Shown here: one piece after another, positions 9,675 through 19,093 of the stretch
Position numbering within the stretch: position 1 is the first letter of the stretch
How the letters are laid out: every line of letters begins with the position of its first letter
From: Selaginella moellendorffii
Lineage: Eukaryota > Streptophyta > Lycopodiopsida > Selaginellales > Selaginellaceae
DNA: 64,000 bases
Direction of reading: 5' to 3'
NCBI RefSeq assembly: GCF_000143415.4
Contig: NW_003314282.1
Span: 1,383,374-1,447,373 of the forward strand
Program-made: the position numbers and the translations under genes
The notes under the pieces: model-generated
The model's database searches: none
Told to the model about the DNA's origin: nothing
What the model saw: only the letters and a program-made list of their open reading frames with translations

Positions 9675-11609
9675 TCAAGATGACGACTTCAAATTCCTCT
9701 CCCTGTAGAGGTGAGACAGCAGCACATACGTTGCACTGGCCTGCGGCGAGGCTTTCAAAAGCTTCTCACCAAAGATCTCGGCTCGACCAAAATCTCCATG
9801 CAGCTTACAGTTCGTGAGCAGCAGCTTCCAAGCCGTTCCATCGGCATCAAATGGCATACTCTCGAGCAGCTCCTGAGCCTGGGAAGTATGTCCCGCTCGG
9901 CCCAAAAGATCAGCTACACAGACGAAATGCTCCATGGTTGGAACCATACCGAAGTCACCTTGAAGTGAAAGGTACTGCTCGAGTCCATCCTTGTACAGCC
10001 CTGCGTGGCTACATAAGCAGAGAACGCATATGTAGAGTATGTCGTCGGGCTCCACGCCTTCCATAACCATCCTGTGGAAAACCATCAAGCCCGCCTTTCC
10101 CTGTCCATTGTAGCCATAAGCTGCGACCATCGCCGTCCAAGCCATCACCTCTTTGTCCTCGAGTTTCTCAAACAGCTCCAAAGCAACTCCCAGCAGTCCA
10201 CACTTCCCATACATGTTGATCAGCGCCGTCGCAACTTTAGTATTTGAATCCAAGCCGTGACTGATCGCTGTGGCGTGGAGACGCTTTCCTTGTTCCAGAA
10301 TCGTGGAGTTTGCGCACACGTCGAGAACCACGAGAAAGGATATACAGTCTGGCTTGACATCCATTCTCCAAAACAGCTCCAGCGCTTCTCTGTCCTGTCC
10401 CTTGTGTGCGTATGCGGAGATGATCACATTCCAAGAGATCACGTCCTTTTTCGGCATGCTGTCGAACAACTCCCGAGCTTCGAGCAGTTCTCCGTTGATA
10501 GCGTAGCCAAGCACCATAGCTGTTCTCGACACCATGTCATGCTCGGGCATCCTGTCGAAAAGTGCCTTTGAATCCTTGGTATAGCCGTGCTGGGCATACG
10601 CTTCGAGCATGGTGGTGCAGGTTACTAAGTCGAGACTGGGCATTCTCTGAAACAGCCCCTGTGCCTCGACAAGCTTCCCCCTCTTTGCATAAGCTCCGAT
10701 CATAGCAGCCCACGAGATTCCATTCCTCTCCGGTATTCCATCGAACAAACTCCTTGCTTCTCTGCAATGATCCTTCTCTTGTGTCATCCCTGTTGAGTTA
10801 TCTCGAAGTAGACTTCTTTCCGACCAGGAGAAAAGCCTGCTTTTCGAGAGTATATCACCACCTTCGAAAGGATTCTTGCTTTGCTGCGGCCCCCCGTCTT
10901 GAGCATACGCTGTGATCATTCCGTTCCAGGACTGGACATTCCACTGCGGCATCCTCTCGAAAACAGTCTTGGCTCTAACCAGGCTTCCGTTCTGCGCGCA
11001 CGCAGTAAACATTGCGTTCCAGCACGCAGCGTCCCTCGAAGGCATTCTGTCGAACATTCCTTTCGCCACCTGAGGCTGCCAGCTCTGGGCATATGCCGTA
11101 AACATGCTCGTCCACGAAATGAAGTCCCACTCGGGCATCTTCTCAAACATCCGGCTGGCTTCCTGGAGCAGCCCACCCTTCGCATACCACCCAAACAGCG
11201 AAGTCCAAGTCACTGCATTCTTTTGCGGAGCTCCCTCAAACGCAAGCCGTGCCTCTCGCAGAAACCCATTCGTGGCATAAGCCTTGATCAGCAGATTCCA
11301 CGAGAAAACGTTGGGCTCCTTGATGCCATCGAACACAGCCTTGGCGGCCTCCCAGTTTCCGCAGCTCCCGTACATATCCACCAGCAAGTTCCCGAGGAAA
11401 GTGTGCCCCTTGTAGCCGGATGTGTCGATATGGTCGTGGACCCGTTTACCTTGAAGGATCGACTTGGTCTGAGCGCATTGCCGCAGCAGAGAGGCGTAAG
11501 TGTCAATCGTAGCGGAGTCTCTGCCTAGAACAGCATCCAGATCCTGGAAAACATCACGGTAAGCAAGAGGAAGATTTCTTACTGCTCTAACAGCAAAAGG
11601 AGCATGCAT
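9675..11609 (-). CDS. PLS-class pentatricopeptide repeat protein, 644 aa
   Basis: Intronless ORF of 644 residues with about 15 PPR motifs in PLS order. Typical units are TFLGNLLVDMYGSCGNWEAA, NVFSWNLLIKAYATNG, NAVTWTSLFGWYAKGG and DVISWNVIISAYAHKG. The C-terminus holds an E-like block (WKLLLTNCKLHGD...YVLLSHLYRERN) that stops early; there is no DYW domain. It presumably binds RNA in mitochondria or plastids, but the N-terminus does not decide which. Its stop lies 49 bp from the stop of the convergent PPR gene. The plus-strand open frames across it are shadows of the repeats. Confidence 0.92.
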   Translation of the reverse strand: MHAPFAVRAVRNLPLAYRDVFQDLDAVLGRDSATIDTYASLLRQCAQTKSILQGKRVHDHIDTSGYKGHTFLGNLLVDMYGSCGNWEAAKAVFDGIKEPNVFSWNLLIKAYATNGFLREARLAFEGAPQKNAVTWTSLFGWYAKGGLLQEASRMFEKMPEWDFISWTSMFTAYAQSWQPQVAKGMFDRMPSRDAACWNAMFTACAQNGSLVRAKTVFERMPQWNVQSWNGMITAYAQDGGPQQSKNPFEGGDILSKSRLFSWSERSLLRDNSTGMTQEKDHCREARSLFDGIPERNGISWAAMIGAYAKRGKLVEAQGLFQRMPSLDLVTCTTMLEAYAQHGYTKDSKALFDRMPEHDMVSRTAMVLGYAINGELLEARELFDSMPKKDVISWNVIISAYAHKGQDREALELFWRMDVKPDCISFLVVLDVCANSTILEQGKRLHATAISHGLDSNTKVATALINMYGKCGLLGVALELFEKLEDKEVMAWTAMVAAYGYNGQGKAGLMVFHRMVMEGVEPDDILYICVLCLCSHAGLYKDGLEQYLSLQGDFGMVPTMEHFVCVADLLGRAGHTSQAQELLESMPFDADGTAWKLLLTNCKLHGDFGRAEIFGEKLLKASPQASATYVLLSHLYRERNLKSSS

Positions 11610-11663
11610 TAGCTAGTAATACATCCTCCAAGGCAGGGGCTTTAAGGTTCAGGGTTTCTGGCG

Positions 11664-12954
11664 ATGGCTACCTTGAGTTTAGCAGAACTTGCGAGCGCCT
11701 TGCCACGGTGCAGCAAGAGGAGCCACCATCTTCTGCTACAAGTGTCTGGAAAGAACAATGCGAGGATAAATGCGTTAGGAGGTAGTGGTAGTAGCAGTGT
11801 AGTAGTGCACAGGAAGAGATACCGAATGCAGGTGGGTGTTGGAGACGATGATCTTTACAGTGTGGAGGATGTTATAGATGATCAAATCGAGTCTACTCTA
11901 GACATGCTGGACGAGGGAGCTGACAAGACTGCCGAGGAGCTACTCCTTGGATTTGGCTTACCTCCTCCTGCTTTTGCCGCTGCTCCCGTTGAAGCAGGCC
12001 CTGAAGCAGCGGATGGAGCAACTGAGGACAGGCTAGAGAGCGTTATCGCGGCCGGAACGGTTGTGGAGTACAAGATCAACGAGGACGAGTTTCACAAAAT
12101 CAGCCTCCACGAGTGTGATTTCTTCATTCGAAAGGTACCCGATCCTGACGACAACGTATATGATTTCAGAGAAGTAAGTTTAAAGCTGGTGTTCGCTGCC
12201 TTCGTTTGGCTGAATGGATCTTTCAGATGTATGTCACACCTCCGGATACTGATGTTTATTCAATCCCCAAGGTTATCGGGAAAATGCCGAAGCAGGTTCG
12301 TGAACCATGGTCTCTCGCTCACTGCGCGTCACAAACGTTACGTTTTTTTAAGCAGAATACGAGGTGCAACCTGGGAAAATGGAATGAAATAGTTCTTGTT
12401 CGAAGCAACGACAGAAACAAACCACGAGAGGCGATGGGCAGAAACGAGTTTCACGCTCTCAAAGTAAGCTCTGATGTTACCCCGTCCGAACTAACGTCTC
12501 CGTTTGTTTCTCAAGGAAGGTTTTCCTTATAAAGCACTATAGAAACCGGAGGATGGAGGCCCCAAACTTCGTTCTCAACTTTGAAAAGGTGTTTGTGCTG
12601 GACGGAGCGACGAAATCTATTAGAAAAGCCAAAGTCAAGGTACCGCCGAACACAAGTTAAGTCCGGAATGAGCTACTTACCTGGTCCACAGATCGAAGTT
12701 CCTGGCGGTAAGGATCGAGATAGAAGCAAAGAGATTCTCACCATCAGAGACGGAGGAAAGACATTTACCATCATTCCACAGGTACGTAAGTTTTGTAGTG
12801 ACCTGACCAAACAACTCGCACAAATCTTTCCTGCCAGGAAAAACGGAAATCACCCGACGAAGTTATCGCGGAATTCGAATGGAAGAGATCCCGGGAAGAG
12901 TTTGAAAAGTATCTGAGAACTTTCCGGGACTTTGAAACGTCAAACTGGTTTTGA
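11664..12954 (+). CDS. Plastid RNA-polymerase-associated protein, PAP8/pTAC6-like
   Basis: PAP8/pTAC6 is an essential subunit of the plastid-encoded RNA polymerase complex. Exons: 11664-12173, 12227-12295, an unresolved piece between 12350 and 12465, then 12520-12639, 12692-12781 and 12838-12954. Residues 1-50 look like a transit peptide. An acidic stretch follows (DDDLYSVEDVIDDQIES), then the conserved core: EYKINEDEFHKISLHECDFF, DNVYDFREMYVTPPDTD, FLIKHYRNRR, PNFVLNFEK, and the C-terminal EKYLRTFRDFETSNWF. The third exon is unclear: the simple reading meets a TGA or TAG, and the only open path starts after gaaatag at about 12388. I assign the family from memory of its conserved core. Pieces of the last exons recur at 14290-14770. 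Confidence 0.62.
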
Positions 12955-12990
12955 TATAACAGAGAGAAGCTAGAAAACCAAAAGGACCGC

Positions 12991-13400
12991 TCACATGAAT
13001 GCCATACGTTCCTTAATCATACACAGAATGCATAAGAAAACATTACACCCGAAAGAAAATGGAGAACACAACGAAAATGACAGACGAGGAATAAAAACTA
13101 CCTGTAGAGTTATTTTCTCGATTTCGTACGGTGCCTTCCATCCTCCTCCCTGTGCAAAGATCAACGCAGTAGAGCTCCTCGGGCTGGCGGTTCTTCCCAA
13201 AGTTGACACTTTCGATGCTCTTTGACACGAGAACGTTCCGATTCTTCCCAAGCTCCACATTTTCGCTCATGTCGAAGTCGTACTTCGCGAGTCTCTTGCA
13301 GCCCGGATCAGTGACGTAACGGGGAGCAATTTCGGAACTCGAGCTGAAAAGCTCTATGCACACCGATCTCTGATCCTCTGATCCGGGAAAAATTGCGAGT
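12991..13400 (-). pseudogene. C-terminal fragment of an HSPA12-like HSP70 protein
   Basis: The minus-strand frame 13363-13043, extendable upstream to about 13395, encodes a segment typical of the HSPA12-type HSP70 C-terminus: CIELFSSS...PRYVTDPGCKRL...DMSEN...ELYCVDLCTGRRMEGTV. It is about 90 residues; the family has about 600. No ATPase domain lies upstream in the same orientation within reach, so it is a remnant or a last exon cut off by rearrangement. A tail frame (12991-13260) ends at a gtgagcgg donor-like site that recurs at 14770. Confidence 0.5.
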
Positions 13401-13439
13401 TACACTTTGAAACCGACAATTGCCGCGGTTGTGAACTCG

Positions 13440-14770
13440 TAAAAGTTAAAACAGGACTTCCCAAGCGTTTACCTGCAAAATCACGTTGTTTTGAGGAAGG
13501 GAGCCCGTCTCTTTCTTGTAGAAGTCTCTCTTGTTCTCCTCTTGATCAATCTCCGATCGTCTCTGCTATGGCTTCCGACTCTTGTTCTTCCGAATCGAAG
13601 GTGATAGTGGGCCTGGATTTTGGGACTACATTCCCAGCTCGCCAGCTTCTGACCCAAATCAAAACGATGCACGAATGAGAAGCCAGAAAATGTAGTCCAA
13701 AATCCAGGCCTACCATCATCTTAGATTGGGAAGAACAAATAGCGGCGCCGCTACCACCACCCATGACTGTCTGAGTGAGACCTTGTTTGACACCAAAAAC
13801 CAAGAATATGAGCTGAATCTCATTAATAACGCAAAATGAATACCTTGATCATTCCTGAGAGAGAGAAAAATGTAGGCTCTCGGCTCTTACTTATTTGTTT
13901 CTGGAAAAGCTCTGGCTGGTTTCTTTCTTCATGTTCTAGGCACAGGCATTGGAGCTTGGAATCGGCTCCTCTCAGGTAAAAGTAAAATCTCTTGTGTTAT
14001 TTGCTACCGGTAATCTCTGTCGCAGTAAAAATTCTTGAGCTGGAGATATCAAAAATATCTTTTCACCGACAAAAGTCTCGAGGAGATTCATCACCTCGAT
14101 CGCATACCTCCGCCTCAAAGCTGTTCTTCACTGAGCTTGATGATCTCCTTTGAAACCATCTTGGGGACAATTAAAAGTTTAAACAGGGCTTCCCACAAGT
14201 TTACCTCCTAGTGCAAATCACGTCCCTTGAATGCTCGGAATCTCTCTCGCTCTCCTCTTCATCGGTCTCCCGATCGCGCAGCCTCTTGGCCTATGCAACC
14301 TGGGAAAATGGAATGAAATAGTTCTTGTTCGAAGCAACGACAGAAACAAACCACGGGGTAGAAACGAGTTTCACGCTCTCAACGAGTAACTTCTGACGTT
14401 TACCTCGTAGCAACGAAATCTATAAGAAAAGCCAAAGTCAAGGTACCGAGCACAAGTTAAGCCCAGAGTGAGAGCTACTTACCTGGTCTACAGATCGGTA
14501 AAGATCGGGATGGAACCAAAGAGATTCTCACCATCAGAGGCGGAGGAAAGACATTTACCATTGTCCGTACCTCACCTCACCAGTTTTGTATTGACCTGAC
14601 TAAACAACTCGCACGGATTTTCCTGCCAGGAAAAACGAAAATCACCCGACGAAGTTATCGCGGAACGAGATCCCGATCCGAGTTTGAAAAGTGTTTGAGA
14701 ACTTTCCGGGACTTCGAAACATCAAACTGGTTTTGATATAACAAGAGAAAGCTAGAAAACCAAAGGGACC
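13440..14770 (+). pseudogene. Shuffled second copy of the PAP8-like 3' exons and flank
   Basis: Bases 14290-14770 repeat 12360-13000 with small deletions, covering the PAP8-like exons 3 to 6 and ending in the same gctagaaaaccaaa..ggaccactcacatgaatg sequence. Bases 14165-14285 repeat about 13440-13560. In the original the PAP8 exons precede the second block; in the copy the order is reversed. Frame-breaking deletions at about 14357 and 14400 rule out coding. The interval 13800-14160 shows no supported gene. Confidence 0.7.
13568..13735. pseudogene. Two inverted copies of an HSP70 phosphate-1 (ATPase start) segment
   Basis: On the plus strand, 13568-13678 opens with ATG and encodes VIVGLDFGTTF, the nucleotide-binding start of HSPA12-type HSP70, then loses similarity and stops after 36 codons. 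On the minus strand, 13735-13680 encodes GLDFG again. The two lie head to head within 170 bp, forming an inverted repeat of roughly 25 bp (about 13600-13625 against 13690-13715). No remainder of the ATPase domain is present, so this is rearranged debris of the same gene as the fragment at 12991-13400. Confidence 0.5.
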
Positions 14771-14789
14771 ACTCACATGAATGACTTGG

Positions 14790-15235
14790 AGAGCAATCTC
14801 TCGTAAACCAAGCTCTATACACAGCGCTGCGAAGAACTCATACCCAGTCGGGATGAGCATCGCTGTCGCCATCCATGGCCTGTAAGACAAAGGATGAGTA
14901 AGAAGAAAGAAAGAAAAAAGAAAGAAAGCTTTGAGCTGTTTTAGAACGACTTGTCCTACCAGCAACAAACGCCTTGTCTTTATCATCGGTGGACGATCCG
15001 CGAGAGAATTTTGGAGCGGCACTTTACCTCGATCGGCGCCATGGTTGAAGCTAAAGGCGTGGCTCACTCGATCCTGGCGATGCGCGCTCGCATCCCACGG
15101 GCGGGTGAAGAGCGCGATGCAAAAGACCAAGCCGATGACGCCGATCGCGAGAAATATCCGGTTCTTGCGAAGGAAATCCAGGAGCTGCCTCGATTTCTCG
15201 GGAATGTGGCAGATTCCCATGGCGATCGCCTGCAC
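14790..15235 (-). CDS. Uncertain small membrane-anchored protein
   Basis: The best part is the first exon, minus 15235 to about 15027, which opens with MQAIAMGICHIPEKSRQLL and has one hydrophobic helix (RIFLAIGVIGLVFCIALF, residues about 27-44) followed by a charged His/Arg-rich tail. A GT donor follows (gtaaagtg). Downstream candidates are 14960-14880, a very hydrophobic run, and 14879-14785. The last ends at a gtgagtgg site shared with the tail at 12991. I do not recognise the protein, and it may be a non-coding or dying gene. Confidence 0.3.
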
Positions 15236-15521
15236 AGCAAGAAAGACGGATGAAAAACCTAGGTTCTTGGCGCGATTCCAAGATCGAGACGATGCTACCT
15301 TGAATCAACGAGCACGCCGAGAATTCCCACAAATCAAGAAGAATGCCGCAGGAAACAGGATGGATTTCGAGCAAACCTCGAGCGATCGGCGCCGAAATCC
15401 GGCCAGATTTCTAGAGGATCGGCACAGCGCAGCGCATCATTACACCCTAGCGCGCTGAAATTTCGAGGAGGAGCGTGCGTCACACAATCACCGCTTCCAC
15501 ATTCCAGTTGCCTGTATGATC

Positions 15522-15642
15522 ACCCAACGAATATCCTCTTTGGCCGCCAGTCTCGTGTTCGAATATGGAGATCACACTACACCAAAGAATATCCCCTTCA
15601 CACCCAAAGGATATCCTCTTTCCAGTCTGGTGTTCGAACCTG
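15522..15642 (+). repeat. Direct repeat of about 42 bp, imperfect
   Basis: Two imperfect copies of a unit reading caccca.cgaatatcctcttt..ccagtct.gtgttcgaa lie at about 15522-15563 and 15598-15640, with a partial third (aaagaatatcccctt) between them. They sit in the 3' flank of the cytochrome b5-like gene, between it and the uncertain gene to the left. Confidence 0.6.
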
Positions 15643-15684
15643 TGGACTAGCATGAAAAAGAAAAACTACATCGTAAGATTTCTT

Positions 15685-16286
15685 CTATGACGATTCAAGT
15701 TCGCCAATGCAAAAATCATCGATCATCTGGAAAACTCTCGTTACATGTTGCGGTCTGTGAGGAGAAAAAAAAACGGGATTTAAACCGCAGTAAGAGTGAA
15801 AAAAACCTTTTTTACCCGAAAAATCCTTCGGTGGAATCACCACCAGCGTTGTTTAGAATGCTATCGCCTCCCGGATGCTCCTCCACGTACGAAGTCACAT
15901 CGTAAACCTGCGGTAAAAAATTTCTCCAGATTTTACCCTCTAGAAGCTTTCAAATCTCCAATGCTACCTTGTTCTTGACAATGATCCAGCAATCGTCCCT
16001 GGATTTGTGCTTGCTCACTTCGGCGAGCGTGTAAGACTTGCGTCCCTTTAGAGCGATCGAAAAACTAAATAAGAAGCAAAATACAGCCAGAGTTCACCTT
16101 TAATCCATCTGCATTGCCCAGATTTGCGCTATTCGATCGCGATTTCGCTGGAGATGGAGATTCGATGAAAGAACAAAACTAAAACACCCGAGAGAGAAAT
16201 CGCAAACCTATTCTTGACGACAGGTAGAAGAAGACGAGCGGAAGCAGCAAGATTAGCCCGACAGCCGGAAGTATCCCGAGCTCCAT
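15685..16286 (-). CDS. Cytochrome b5-like protein with N-terminal membrane anchor
   Basis: A haem-binding electron carrier of the CB5LP type, anchored by an N-terminal rather than C-terminal helix. Exons (minus): 16286-16208 (LILLLPLVFFYL helix), a very short middle exon, about 16045-15968, 15907-15816 and 15754-15685. The b5 fold is clear: SYTLAEVSKHKSRDDCWIIV, VYDVTSYVEEHPGGDSIL with the HPGG haem loop, then HVTRVF with the second haem histidine and DDFCIGEL. The last join is in phase (GG/A). The first join is not certain: a path through an 11-nt micro-exon at about 16102-16112 stays open, while longer versions meet a TAA. Length is about 110-120 residues, as in the family. Confidence 0.82.
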
Positions 16287-16430
16287 CCAAGAGCCCTAAT
16301 TTTAGGGACATGAAGAGCCCTAATCTTTAATCCTTTTTTTGGATAAACCAATGGTTTTTATAAGTACCACCATTTTGGGAACCTTTTTCTTACTATAATC
16401 AGAGAAGAACTTAGGGTTCTTCACTCACAG

Positions 16431-17087
16431 TTGAAGGAAATGAAGCCGATTTGGAGAGGCCCAGGCGAGCAATTGCAAGCCAGCTGCTGCAGGTTCCGGA
16501 GATCCATTGAAGATGTCAGCGAGAGCGCCCTAAAACAGGTGTCGCGCACAAAGTTGACGGACATGCAAGTCTCCTTTACGTACAACATGTGTAGATATCT
16601 CCGCGACGCGTCAGCCTTCGTAAGATTGGCCAGGGGTGGGATGGGCGAAAAGGCCAGATACATAATCACTTTGATAGACTCCCTGGCCATGACCTTTGCC
16701 AGCGAAAACTATGGGAACCTCTTTACGTTTCCAGAGAGCTGCCAGGAGATCCTCCATGACGCGCGCAAAGTGAAGGATGCCAAGCTCAAGAAGACGATCG
16801 AGAGCTTCGCGAGGGGCGAGCAGCGAGAGGAGGATCAGGAGCCGCTGGTGCACAGCGCTGTTCTAGCCAACGTGTTTGGAGACATCGAAAGGGTTTGTGG
16901 TGGAAAGGGCGATCCCGAGGCCCAGGAAGGCGTCTACCGCCTGTCCATCGTTTACGCCTACCTGAAACTCATTGAGAAGCAGAGCCGGGAAGAGCCAAAT
17001 TTTCTCACTGACTGGCAGATTTCTCGGTTGATGTCCAGCACAAATCCAAGACCTCACAAACGATCTACCATCCAATCTGTAAGCTAG
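16431..17087 (+). CDS. Unrecognised helical protein, 218 aa, single exon
   Basis: A clean intronless ORF with GC-rich codon use like its neighbours. The product is mostly amphipathic helix, rich in Glu, Lys and Arg, with no signal peptide, membrane segment or familiar motif. The first Met is at 16431 and a second at 16440; the TATA-like tttttataagt at about 16355 and a short leader fit this start. It looks expressed and intact, but I can name no family. A lineage-specific gene or a retrogene is possible. Confidence 0.5.
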   Translation: MKEMKPIWRGPGEQLQASCCRFRRSIEDVSESALKQVSRTKLTDMQVSFTYNMCRYLRDASAFVRLARGGMGEKARYIITLIDSLAMTFASENYGNLFTFPESCQEILHDARKVKDAKLKKTIESFARGEQREEDQEPLVHSAVLANVFGDIERVCGGKGDPEAQEGVYRLSIVYAYLKLIEKQSREEPNFLTDWQISRLMSSTNPRPHKRSTIQSVS

Positions 17088-17273
17088 AATTTCTAAGGTA
17101 TGCAGGGTTTGAATTCCTTTATGACAAATTAGAAGGCTTCATTGAACGCAGGTGTAGTGGTAATTCTCCTTTGATTGGAAGAAAGAATTCTGGGTTCATC
17201 CCCAACTTAATTTTTTTTGGTTTAGATATGTTTTATAGGGTTTCCAAAAGGTTTAAAATCATGCGAAAGCGTT

Positions 17274-18723
17274 TTGGCGATGGACGGCCTTCCCGACGAG
17301 CTGCTCGTCCGAATCCTGTCCCTCCTCTTCTCCTCTCGCCACTTGTATTCGTGTTCTCTGGTGAGCAAGCGGTGGGCACATCTGGTAAGGCTCGTCACGC
17401 ATTTCAGCCTGGAATCCACAAGCGCCGCCGCCGAGGAGCAAGGCCTCGTCCGCTGGTTTGGCAGCAGCAATACTGGTACCAACCTCCGATCCTTGTCTTT
17501 CAGCGCTGCGCCATCACCCAAGCGCTGCTGTTCGCTTGGCTGGCTAGAGGGGATTGGCAAAAATCTCCACTCGCTTTCCATCGGCAGCTATACGCGGTTT
17601 GTGGATGGTTTCTGGAGCAGCATCGCGGCCTGCCAGAAGCTCCGCTGCCTTCACATCGACGCCATGCTCGATCCTTTGCCAGCGGAGGCGGCGCCGCCCA
17701 TCCTGCCCAATCTCCGCTTGTGCTTTCTTGAGGGAGGAGTGGATGTTTTCACCCTGCAGCAGCTCCTCGCGCACTGGAAATCTCTTGTTCATTTGAAGCT
17801 GAACAACGTCGTGGTGAAATCGCCCGGCACGTATCTGCTCGAGAGCCAGAGCCTCGACTCCCTCTTCCTGAGGACCAGGAAGTCCGTCCATGTCAACTTT
17901 TCTATCGCCTTGGACATGCCCAAGCTCCGCTGTATGTTCTGCAATGCGGTGCCGCGCGTGGAGCTCCTCCCGTCTACGTGCAATGTGGAGTGGATCAAGC
18001 TGCATGGGGACGTGCGGGACATCCAGGGCCTGCGCTTGTCCAAGCTCAAGATGCTCACCATCGGCAGCACCTTTGCTAGCTCTGCCCACCTCACGCAGAG
18101 GCTCGAGCCCATTGTCAGCAGGAAGTCCAGCCTCGGCGGAATCAGGGAGCTGCATCTGTTGCTGAGTCCGGCGGTCTTGCCCCACCCTCGCTCCGTCAAC
18201 CTCGCCGCACTCCTGGAGCCATTCCACGGCCTCGAGGTGCTCGAAGTCGCTCGCAGGGCGATCAAGGTATTTGGAGGATGATTACTGTGATAGTTCCCGA
18301 TCTGATATATATCCTATGCAGCTGCTGAGCCTGGAGGAGTGGAGTGACAGGCATGCACCGTTGCGCGTCCGCATTTTCTCGCCCTACTCAACCGAGGTGG
18401 ACGTGGAGAGCGCGTGGAACAGCGACGAGGTTGAGTTTGTGTGGGGGCTCATGGGAAGCAGCAGCTGTGTGACGCTGCTCGAGATACAGAGCTTGGCGGG
18501 TTGTCGGGTTCCAGAAGAGCGTCGGCCTCGGATTCCAGGAGCAATCCAGGAGGTGGCGGATGCGTTCCCGGGGCGTGTCAAGCTGCATCCATTTCGCTAT
18601 CAAGTCCCGCGGATGTGCGGCCAGCTGTGGCACCTGATCAAAGCTGGAGTCTACTCGGAAGCTCTGCACACTGAGAGCGACCACCCATGTAAATGTGTTG
18701 ACGTCGTGACCATGTGTGCATGA
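17274..18723 (+). CDS. F-box protein with leucine-rich C-terminal region
   Basis: F-box proteins are the substrate-selecting subunits of SCF ubiquitin ligases. Exon 1 is 17274-18266 and exon 2 is 18322-18723, with a 55-nt GT-AG intron in phase 0; the product has 464 residues. The F-box occupies residues about 3-45 (DGLPDELLVRILSLL...SLVSKRWAHLV). The rest is rich in leucine, with irregular LRR-like units (LRSLSF, LHSLSI, LRCLHI, LVHLKL, LKMLTI, LHLLLS). The target cannot be told. F-box genes are numerous and fast-evolving in plants. Confidence 0.85.
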
Positions 18724-19093
18724 TCAATTCATTTTTCCTGTGCTTATTATAATTATGATCATCTTTAAAATGATGTGCTTTTGGTTATTACACCACAAAA
18801 CCCTAGCGCCCAGAGTCGATTGGAAAGCGTCGTAAAGGTTGGTAAATCCATAACAATAACATATCTTTGTTTTAAAGAACAAAATTATTGAGCGTCACAG
18901 AATATGATGGTAACTATATGGACAATTAAAAAATATAGTTGCTGTTGCATTGTAGCAATGCTTGGTTTGTTTATATATTTTAATATTTTAATTGTATGTA
19001 AAATTTTAACATTTATTATGTATTTTTTTAAAATTTATATATTTGTTTTAACGTTTTTGGGCTTTACAAGCAAAGCCCTAATATTAGTTCCAT
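18724..19093. other. AT-rich spacer, no gene
   Basis: Strongly AT-rich compared with the coding flanks, with long T runs at 18960-19050. It presumably holds the F-box 3' UTR and the promoter of the next gene. The short plus frame through it is low-complexity and has no coding support. Confidence 0.5.

Noticed and set aside
10881-11528. Plus-strand 215-codon ORF
   Set aside because: Antisense to the intact PPR gene; its repeat-like look mirrors the PPR repeats.
17544-18227. Minus-strand 227-codon ORF
   Set aside because: Lies entirely opposite the F-box exon; composition reflects that exon's codon bias.
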